Notes under the pieces: generated by a model
Seen by the model: only the letters and a program-made list of their open reading frames with translations
The model's database searches: none
What the model was told of the DNA's origin: nothing
Part shown: piece by piece, positions 1 to 6,661 of the stretch
How the letters are laid out: every line of letters begins with the position of its first letter
Position numbering within the stretch: the stretch's first letter is position 1
Made by a program: the position numbers and the translations under genes
Assembly (NCBI GenBank): GCA_007378985.1
Contig: VMHB01000002.1
Location: 105,428-158,272, forward strand
Direction: 5' to 3'
Origin: Parcubacteria group bacterium Greene0714_7
GTDB taxonomy: Bacteria; Patescibacteriota; Minisyncoccia; Phycocordibacterales; Phycocordibacteraceae
DNA length: 52,845 nt

Positions 1-68
1 GAACCACTTAGCGAGTCCCCGAGCTTAGTGAGTTGACGCCGATTCTCGGCGCCCCGACTAAGTTTGAT

Positions 69-470
69 CTAAGTCTCTAAGATAATGTTTTTTAAATGCC
101 TGATTTTGGCGGTTTTGTTCTTTTGATCAAGAAAGACTGCGATTACATCAAATTGCCAATCCCCCACTATTTCATGTGAAACAAGATAAGTCTGTATAAC
201 GCGCTTCAGTCTTTGAATCTTCTGGGGATGAATATTCTCCTCCGGGTGAGGTATTTCATGGGAAACGGAGGGATTGCCCGTGGTGGGCGTTTCCCATGAA
301 ACACTCTTAACCTCAATGAATACATACTTATTTGAGATGTCCTTGAAGATAAGGTCTATTTCTCCATATGGTTTACGGTAGTTTGCAGATACAAATATAA
401 ACCCTTTTCCCATAAGGAATTCCTTCGCTATACCCTCTCCAATTTTCCCTACTTCATTATGTCTAGCCAT
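69..470 (-). CDS. yraN: YraN/UPF0102 family endonuclease-like protein
   Basis: Motifs GEGIAKEFLMGKGF...NYRKPYGEIDLIF...FIEVKS typical of UPF0102. Confidence 0.85.
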   Translation of the reverse strand: MARHNEVGKIGEGIAKEFLMGKGFIFVSANYRKPYGEIDLIFKDISNKYVFIEVKSVSWETPTTGNPSVSHEIPHPEENIHPQKIQRLKRVIQTYLVSHEIVGDWQFDVIAVFLDQKNKTAKIRHLKNIILET

Positions 471-485
471 GTTTCACGTGAAACT
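470..485. promoter_or_regulatory. parS-like ParB site TGTTTCACGTGAAACT
   Basis: Perfect 14-bp core GTTTCACGTGAAAC; 15/16 to the bacterial parS consensus. Confidence 0.75.
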
Positions 486-569
486 ACTAAATTTGTCTTT
501 TACAATAAACCTTTATTTAAAGGCATTTAAATAATTAGGGGCATATTCATGGACAATACATTATGTCCT

Positions 570-599
570 TTATACACATAAAGCACAGCGTTATCCACA
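570..599 (+). promoter_or_regulatory. Two DnaA-box-like 9-mers between the parS sites
   Basis: TTATACACA (570-578) and TTATCCACA (591-599), starts 21 bp apart in AT-rich DNA. Confidence 0.45.
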
Positions 600-608
600 A
601 AAATCAAT

Positions 609-624
609 AGTTTCACGTGAAACA
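609..624. promoter_or_regulatory. parS-like ParB site AGTTTCACGTGAAACA
   Basis: Perfect 14-bp core GTTTCACGTGAAAC; 15/16 to the parS consensus. Confidence 0.75.
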
Positions 625-923
625 TGTTTCTTGTGGAACCAATAGTAAGAGGCGAGCTTGGTACGACTGAATGAAGCATATCCTTTCAAGTTTACACGAG
701 TGTATAAAGAAAAAAGTAGATGCTTAGGCATCTACTTTGGAAAACTGTCTCAGTGCGGGTATCGGGAATCGGTCACAAGTAAATTTCCTGACAGAAATTT
801 CTCGCAACCCCGGCTCGGCATTTTTGCCTTGCGAAACGCAAACAAAAATATGCCTGCGCCCTTCGATTCCCGACGTCAGCAAAGAAGTTTGCTGACTATA
901 CCCGCACAAAAGTAGCCTTTTGT

Positions 924-993
924 GCGGGTATCGGGAATCGAACCCGAGTCTCGTCCTTGGCAAGGACGCATTCTACCACTAAACCATACCCGC
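924..993 (-). tRNA. tRNA-Gly (GCC)
   Basis: Acceptor GCGGGTA/TACCCGC, anticodon loop with GCC, T-loop GGTTCGATTCC. Confidence 0.93.
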
Positions 994-1189
994 AATGTGC
1001 TTATTTATAGCACACTTCGAGTCAGTGAGACTAGGGGAACGCTCTACAAGAACACCGACCTTCTTTTGAAGGGGTATTTGTTTGAAGCGAATGTGTAGCG
1101 TAGGATAGAACAGTTGCTCCTGTAAGGAAACCTTTCAGGAGCTTCACTCGAAGAAAATAGAAAAAGTAATCCTATTTTCCTTCTCGTTC

Positions 1190-1260
1190 GCTCCTGTAGT
1201 GAAATGGATATCATAACTGCCTTCGAAGCAGTCGTTGGGGGTTCGAATCCCTCCGGGAGC
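1190..1260 (+). tRNA. tRNA-Arg (TCG)
   Basis: Acceptor GCTCCTG/CGGGAGC (one G-U), anticodon stem ACTGC-CTTCGAA-GCAGT, T-loop GGTTCGAATCC. Confidence 0.92.
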
Positions 1261-1449
1261 ACATAAAAAATCGACGTTAGGAGATTTTGCTATGTTGCGG
1301 AGGGATTCGAATGGCGGAGGCGGCGAAGCCGCGAGCGAGTAGCGAGCGCACGCCGAGCCGGGATCGCGCAAATTTTCTGCAGAAAATTATGCGTGATCGA
1401 ATGCCTTTTGAGCTGTCTTGCTGGCAGATTCCTATCGTACAATGAGCCT

Positions 1450-2913
1450 ATGACGAAATTAGCAATTCCAAAAGAAGTACTGCTCGTTGCTGATGGCCTT
1501 GAAAATGCCGGCTTTGAAGCATACCTAGTTGGAGGTTGCGTTCGTGACATTATTCTTGAGAAAAAACCGAAAGATTGGGATCTTACAACAAATGCAACAC
1601 CTGAAGAGATACAAAAAATATTTCCAGAAACTTTCTATGAAAATACATACGGAACTGTCGGTGTAGTAGGGGAGTCGGAAGACCCAACACTTAAAGTTAT
1701 TGAGGTCACACCATATCGCAAAGAAGGCACCTACTCAGATGCCCGAAGACCCGATACGGTGGAGTTTGGTATTTCTCTGGAGGAAGATTTAAAACGGAGA
1801 GATTTTACGGTGAACGCCATCGCATATCGACCAAAAACAGGGGAGATGGTGGACCTACACGGAGGCCATGAAGACATAAAAAAACGCTTAATTAAAGCGG
1901 TAGGAAACCCTAGTACACGCTTTCAAGAAGATGCTCTTCGCATGATGCGTGGCGTTCGTCTTTCGGCAGAACTAGGGTTTGCCATTGAACAAGAAACCGC
2001 CGAGGCATTGCACGCAAATGCTCCACAACTTGAAAAAATATCTAAAGAAAGAATTCGCGATGAATTTATTCGTATTCTTGAAACTGCCACGCCGATGCAA
2101 GCAATCTTTCTTTCCCATAAACTTGGGCTTTTGAAATATATTGCACCAGACATCGAGCGGGGAATTGGCATAGGACAAAATCAGGCACACTCATTCGATG
2201 TATTCGAACACCTGCTTCGTGCCATGCAACATGCTGCTGACAAAGAGTGGCCGTTTATCATCCGCCTTGCTGCGCTTTTCCATGACATCTCAAAACCAGA
2301 AACTAGGCGATGGTCTGATGAAAAAAAGGACTGGACATTCCATGGACATGAAGTGGTTGGTGCTCGAGTGGCAAAACGGGCTCTTCAAGATTTAAAATTC
2401 GCAAACGAAATCATTGAAAAAACGACTAAGCTGGTGCGTTGGCACATGTTCTTTTCAGACCCTGACAAAATTACACTTTCAGCCGTTAGGCGCATGATAG
2501 TTAATGTTGGGCAGGAAAATATTTGGGACCTCCTGAATCTCCGTATCTGCGACCGCATTGGTACTGGTCGCCCTAAGGAGCAGCCATTTCGTTTTCGTAA
2601 ATATAAATCAATGGTGGATGAAGCGCTTCGTGACCCTATCTCGGTTGCCATGCTGGCAGTTAATGGAGAATCCGTTATAAAAATCCTCGGTGAAAAACCA
2701 GGGCCTCGAGTTGGTTGGATATTGCACGCATTACTAGAAGAAGTGCTAGAAGACCCCAAAAAGAATACGAAAGAATATCTAGAAGAAAAAGTTCAGATTC
2801 TGTCACTAATGGAGGATTCCGCGCTCAAAGAAATGGGGGAAGAGGGAAAGAAAGCTCGTGAAAAGGCGGAAGAAAAAGAACTTGAAGAAATTCGAGCAAA
2901 GCATCATGTATAA
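1450..2913 (+). CDS. cca: CCA tRNA nucleotidyltransferase / poly(A) polymerase family with HD domain
   Basis: AYLVGGCVRD...KDWDLTTNA...RRDFTVNAIAY...FHDISKPETR; ATG at 1450 fits better than the ORF-track start. Confidence 0.9.
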   Translation: MTKLAIPKEVLLVADGLENAGFEAYLVGGCVRDIILEKKPKDWDLTTNATPEEIQKIFPETFYENTYGTVGVVGESEDPTLKVIEVTPYRKEGTYSDARRPDTVEFGISLEEDLKRRDFTVNAIAYRPKTGEMVDLHGGHEDIKKRLIKAVGNPSTRFQEDALRMMRGVRLSAELGFAIEQETAEALHANAPQLEKISKERIRDEFIRILETATPMQAIFLSHKLGLLKYIAPDIERGIGIGQNQAHSFDVFEHLLRAMQHAADKEWPFIIRLAALFHDISKPETRRWSDEKKDWTFHGHEVVGARVAKRALQDLKFANEIIEKTTKLVRWHMFFSDPDKITLSAVRRMIVNVGQENIWDLLNLRICDRIGTGRPKEQPFRFRKYKSMVDEALRDPISVAMLAVNGESVIKILGEKPGPRVGWILHALLEEVLEDPKKNTKEYLEEKVQILSLMEDSALKEMGEEGKKAREKAEEKELEEIRAKHHV

Positions 2914-2964
2914 GAAGAGGGAAGAGGAGTTAGTGGCTAGCGTTTAGTGCAAGAAAGAATTAAT

Positions 2965-2986
2965 GTGCTAAACCCGGGTTTAGCAC
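2965..2986. terminator. Perfect palindrome GTGCTAAACCCGGGTTTAGCAC after cca
   Basis: 22-nt perfect palindrome followed by attttag. Confidence 0.6.
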
Positions 2987-3004
2987 ATTTTAGTAGTGTC
3001 CTTT

Positions 3005-3180
3005 AGAATAGAAAAAGCCCGCTGTACGGAATCCCCGTATAGCGAGCCTTTAAGGGCAGATGCCTTTATAGCGCCTCTTTATCAATGTTTTTTGAAAGCG
3101 CGTATAACTTGGGCTTCTGATCTGCCTCAAGAAAGAACTGTCCTATATGATTATCTCCTGTCCTTTAGAAATTCCTAGCT
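3005..3180 (-). ncRNA. Candidate structured RNA / attenuator-like region between cca and xthA
   Basis: Stems CGCTATACGG/CCGTACAGCG followed by GGGCTTTTT on the minus strand, TTATACGCGC/GCGCTATAA, GGCAGAT/ATCTGCC, and a crossing AAGCCC/GGGCTT pairing. Confidence 0.4.
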
Positions 3181-3218
3181 TTACCCTGTGCATATCGTTT
3201 ACCTATATTCGTTTGAGA

Positions 3219-3254
3219 CTCTTCTGTGCAACCTCCGGAGGTTGCACAGAAGAG
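3219..3254. terminator. 36-nt perfect palindrome downstream of xthA
   Basis: CTCTTCTGTGCAACCTCCGGAGGTTGCACAGAAGAG. Confidence 0.6.
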
Positions 3255-3277
3255 GAAACATCTATATTGAGCGCATT

Positions 3278-4075
3278 CTATTCAATCTTGATTTCGAGGG
3301 TGATGGGGCAGTGGTCAGAGCCTAAAACTTGTGGGAGGATTTCTGCTTTTTTTACAGAAGATGCGAGGGCTTTGCTGACAAAAAAGTAATCAATACGCCA
3401 CCCAACATTTCGCTCGCGAGACTTTGCAAAGTGACTCCACCAACTGTAGTGTCCTTTCCCTTTCGTAAATATTCTAAATGAATCAACAAAACCCGCCTTG
3501 ATAATAGAATCGATTCCTTCTCGCTCTTCCTTAGTGAATCCGTGCTCACCCTCATTTGCTTTCGGATTTGCAAGGTCATCTTCAGTGTGTGCCACATTCA
3601 AGTCACCGCAAAAAATAACTGGCTTTTTCTTTTCTAATTGCTTCATATATAAAAGAAAGGCCGTATCCCACACAGAGTGGCGAAGCTTTAAACGACTTAA
3701 GTCAGGTTTAGAATTTGGCGTGTAAACCGTTACTGCAAAAAACTTCTCAAATTCAAGGGCAAGTACCCTGCCTTCGCTATTAGTGTCGCCGTACGAATCT
3801 TTGAATGCAAACTTTGAAACAATGTCGCTTGGAAAATCAAGAAGAACGCTCCTGGGTTTCACGCGGGTGAAAATTGCTGTGCCTGCGTAGCCTTTCTTCG
3901 TGGCTGAATTCCAATATTCCTCATACTCAGGCAAATCCACTTCTGACTGGTGCTGTTCTGCCTTTGTTTCTTGCAAACAGAGAATGTCTGGCTTGTATTT
4001 CTCTACAAACGGTACGAAGAGATCCTTCCTATGGACTGCCCGAATGCCGTTCACGTTCCACGATATGAGTTTCAT
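3278..4075 (-). CDS. xthA: Exodeoxyribonuclease III
   Basis: MKLISWNVNGIRA...LCLQETKA...CGDLNVAHTEDD...DYFFVS...GSDHCPI. Confidence 0.95.
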   Translation of the reverse strand: MKLISWNVNGIRAVHRKDLFVPFVEKYKPDILCLQETKAEQHQSEVDLPEYEEYWNSATKKGYAGTAIFTRVKPRSVLLDFPSDIVSKFAFKDSYGDTNSEGRVLALEFEKFFAVTVYTPNSKPDLSRLKLRHSVWDTAFLLYMKQLEKKKPVIFCGDLNVAHTEDDLANPKANEGEHGFTKEEREGIDSIIKAGFVDSFRIFTKGKGHYSWWSHFAKSRERNVGWRIDYFFVSKALASSVKKAEILPQVLGSDHCPITLEIKIE

Positions 4076-4088
4076 ACTTCAAAACATG

Positions 4089-4992
4089 TTACTTCACTCT
4101 TTTCTTTCCATGAAACGCCTTATGTACATCGAGGAGGTGCTTGTCGGTAACGTGCGTATAAATCTGCGTAGTGGCAATATTTGCATGACCTAAAAGGGCT
4201 TGAACGCTACGTAAGTCAGCGCCATTTTCCAAAAGATCAGTGGCAAACGAGTGGCGAATGACGTGAGGAGTAACTTTTTTTGTAATACCTGCCTTAATGG
4301 CACAACTTTTTATAATATTCTCTATAGAGCGAGGGGTGAGACGTGAAGGAATTTTTTTTCCTGTACTGTGTCGAACAAACAAAGCTTCGGCCATATCTTT
4401 TCGTGCCTTTAAGTAGGCAGACACGCTGGCCTTTGCAGTAGGGGAGAGAAATACCACTCGCACTTTATCGCCTTTTCCGCGAACAGAGAGTTCATCACGT
4501 GAAAGGTCTAAATCAGTATCGAGTGCACATAATTCGGAGACACGAAGCCCGGTTGAGAAAAACATTTCCATAACGGCTCTGTCACGGAGCTCTTTTACTC
4601 CATTCCCCACAGGAGACTTCATTAACCGCTCCAATTCGTTCGCTGTAATGAGGTCGAGCGAGCGTTCCGGAACCTTTGCAAGCTCAATATGTTCAGGAGG
4701 AAGTGCTTTAATGCCTCGTTTTGCAAGAAATTTTAAAAATGCACGGAGTGCAATGAGATAGTAATTCTGGGTCTTCCGTTTCATCATGTTGCCATTCGTA
4801 CCTGCTTGGCGGTTAAGCCACAAACGAAATTCACGAAGTTTTTCTTCGCTCACATCAGCAACATCCCTCGCTTTTGAAAATTCGAGGAAACGAGTGAGGT
4901 AGTGGTCGTAATTTTCAACAGTTTTTATGCTCCGACCTTTAGTGATCTCAATATATTCAAGAAATTCTCGTTTCAGGTTCTGAATGTCCATC
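4089..4992 (-). CDS. Tyrosine recombinase XerC/XerD family
   Basis: Catalytic motifs STGLRVSEL, HVIRHSFAT, LGH...TTQIYTH. Confidence 0.93.
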
Positions 4993-5025
4993 CATAGAGT
5001 ATAACGCCAACTTCGCACAATATTC

Positions 5026-5054
5026 TTGCGAAAAGCCTAAGTGCGTGGTATATT
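5026..5054 (+). promoter_or_regulatory. rpsO promoter, leaderless geometry
   Basis: TTGCGA-17-TATATT; -10 ends 7 nt before the ATG. Confidence 0.6.
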
Positions 5055-5061
5055 GGCGCAC

Positions 5062-5328
5062 ATGCTCACCAAAACGCAGAAAGCACGGGTTATGAAGACC
5101 GTACAGAAACACCAGACTGATACTGGCTCAGCATCTGTTCAAGTTGCCCTTTTAACGAAACAAATCGGTGAATTAACTACTCACTTACGCAAGCACCTTA
5201 AGGATAAGCACTCCAGACGGGGCCTTCTTCAGATGGTTGCCGACCGCCGAAGCCACCTCAAATACCTCGAAAAATCTGACAAAAAGGAATACAACAAGGT
5301 CATCAAGAGTTTGGGCTTGAAGAAGTAG
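5062..5328 (+). CDS. rpsO: 30S ribosomal protein S15
   Basis: TGSASVQVALLTKQI..LTTHLRKHLKDKHSRRGLLQMVADRRSHLKYL. Confidence 0.97.
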   Translation: MLTKTQKARVMKTVQKHQTDTGSASVQVALLTKQIGELTTHLRKHLKDKHSRRGLLQMVADRRSHLKYLEKSDKKEYNKVIKSLGLKK

Positions 5329-5422
5329 TTTCTCTGCATTTATCCTTCTGAATTGTTTTTTGAGTTTGCTACCGAGGTAGTATAATTGTTGCTTAGGAAA
5401 GTAATTTTCATAAGCAAAAAAT

Positions 5423-5590
5423 ATGGGAGAAGCAGGAACATCTCACAGTGAAGGTAACGGTTCATTCAGAAGTGCCCGCCGAAATGAACGGGCTCAAGAG
5501 GCGCTTGATGCTATAGCAAGACTCATCAGTGGGCCTAGGAATCCTGACACTAAAGACGGGAGACGACGCAAGACCGTAGGAACTGCTTGA
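5423..5590 (+). CDS. Small basic protein (55 aa), uncharacterised
   Basis: MGEAGTSHSEGNGSFRSARRNERAQEALDAIARLISGPRNPDTKDGRRRKTVGTA*; below the ORF-track cutoff; TATAAT upstream. Confidence 0.5.
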   Translation: MGEAGTSHSEGNGSFRSARRNERAQEALDAIARLISGPRNPDTKDGRRRKTVGTA

Positions 5591-5599
5591 ATCTTTTTT

Positions 5600-5695
5600 A
5601 CTCAACGGGGAGTAGTATGAAGAGACGGCTATATCCGTTCTTCTTGTAAGCTACTCTGACCTTAGACCGTCTACACTCAAGGGGTCGATATTTTT
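5600..5695 (+). ncRNA. Possible structured RNA between the 55-aa ORF and the NYN gene
   Basis: Nested pairs GAGTAG/CTACTC, AAGA/TCTT, ACGG-ctatat-CCGT, then GACC..GGTC with a T-run. Confidence 0.3.
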
Positions 5696-5717
5696 AAACT
5701 AATTACTTATTTTCATT

Positions 5718-5751
5718 AAGCTAGTTCCTAGAAGCTAGCACCTAAAACCTA
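5718..5751 (-). repeat. Heptad-family repeat upstream of the NYN gene
   Basis: AAGCT AGTTCCT AGAAGCT AGCACCT AAAACCT. Confidence 0.8.
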
Positions 5752-5757
5752 ATTTAT

Positions 5758-6384
5758 ATGGCAGCAATTAAACACAAAGCACAGAGGGTTGGTGTCTTCA
5801 TAGACACACAAAATCTCTATCACAGCGCAAAAAACTTATACAAAGCACGCGTCAATTTCGCAAATGTCCTTAAAGAATCAGTAGCGGGGCGTATTCTCAT
5901 TCGTGCGGTCGCGTATGTAGTGACCACCGAATCCGGCGAAGAAAAGGCGTTTTTTGATGCACTGACAAAAATTGGTATCGAAACTAAAACAAAAGACCTC
6001 CAAATTTTCTATGGTGGTGCAAAGAAAGCAGACTGGGATGTTGGTATGGCAGTTGATGCAGTAAAGATGGCTCCAAAACTAGACGCCGTTATCCTTGCAA
6101 CAGGGGACGGGGACTTCGTACCGCTAGTTGAGTACCTTAAAAACAGTCACGGTACACAAGTGGAAGTTATCTCGTTTGGTAAATCATCCTCAGCACGACT
6201 CATAGAGTCCGCAAACGACTTTATTGACATGTCGGAAGAACCTAAAAAGTTCCTCATGCCTCACGGTAAAAACTTCCTTGATATGGCAGCCGAAGCAATT
6301 GGCACTGCCCCAAAACATGAGGCATTCAATGACGATGACGATTCTGCCCCTATGGTGGTTGGATCAGATACGGATGAGAGATAG
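5758..6384 (+). CDS. NYN domain (LabA/DUF88-like) protein
   Basis: GVFIDTQNLYHSAK...WDVGMAVDAV...VILATGDGDFVPLVEYL. Confidence 0.88.
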   Translation: MAAIKHKAQRVGVFIDTQNLYHSAKNLYKARVNFANVLKESVAGRILIRAVAYVVTTESGEEKAFFDALTKIGIETKTKDLQIFYGGAKKADWDVGMAVDAVKMAPKLDAVILATGDGDFVPLVEYLKNSHGTQVEVISFGKSSSARLIESANDFIDMSEEPKKFLMPHGKNFLDMAAEAIGTAPKHEAFNDDDDSAPMVVGSDTDER

Positions 6385-6390
6385 GAAAGA

Positions 6391-6411
6391 AGCTTTCAGG
6401 TGTCAGGTTTT
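6391..6411 (+). repeat. Heptad-family repeat (three units) after the NYN gene
   Basis: AGCTTTC AGGTGTC AGGTTTT. Confidence 0.7.
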
Positions 6412-6430
6412 TGCAACAACCAATAACTTC

Positions 6431-6460
6431 AAAAAACGTCTTTCACAAAAGGCGTTTTTT
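6431..6460 (+). terminator. Intrinsic terminator
   Basis: AAAAAACGTCTTTcacaAAAGGCGTTTTTT. Confidence 0.8.
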
Positions 6461-6523
6461 GCTATACTCAAATAGTTATTAGGTATCTGAGGTTTTTAGA
6501 GGCGCTACCGCACACTAACCTGA

Positions 6524-6629
6524 CCCCAGTAGCAGAACCTTCAATTTTTGATTGTGATTCGGTGAAGCGGAATTACCATCAAGAATTGAATCTCTTCTGG
6601 GAATTCATAGAAACAGGTTCGCTACGGGG
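6524..6629 (+). ncRNA. Structured 5' leader of pnp (candidate cis-regulatory RNA)
   Basis: P1 CCCC-a-GTAGC-a-GAACCT (6524-6540) with AGGTTC-GCTAC-GGGG (6615-6629); P2 TCAATTTTTGAT with ATCAAGAATTGA; P2b GTGATTC with GAATTAC; P3 TTCT/AGAA. Confidence 0.65.
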
Positions 6630-6661
6630 CACGAATCTTTAAATCTCATAACTAAAGAGAT

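Noticed and set aside
724-963. Minus-strand ORF over the tRNA-Gly region
   Set aside because: Lies over the tRNA-Gly 3' part and its trailer repeats; spurious translation of RNA-gene DNA.
1144-1371. ORF antisense to tRNA-Arg (LCAPGGIRTPNDCFEG...)
   Set aside because: Typical spurious ORF opposite a tRNA gene; no independent coding signal.
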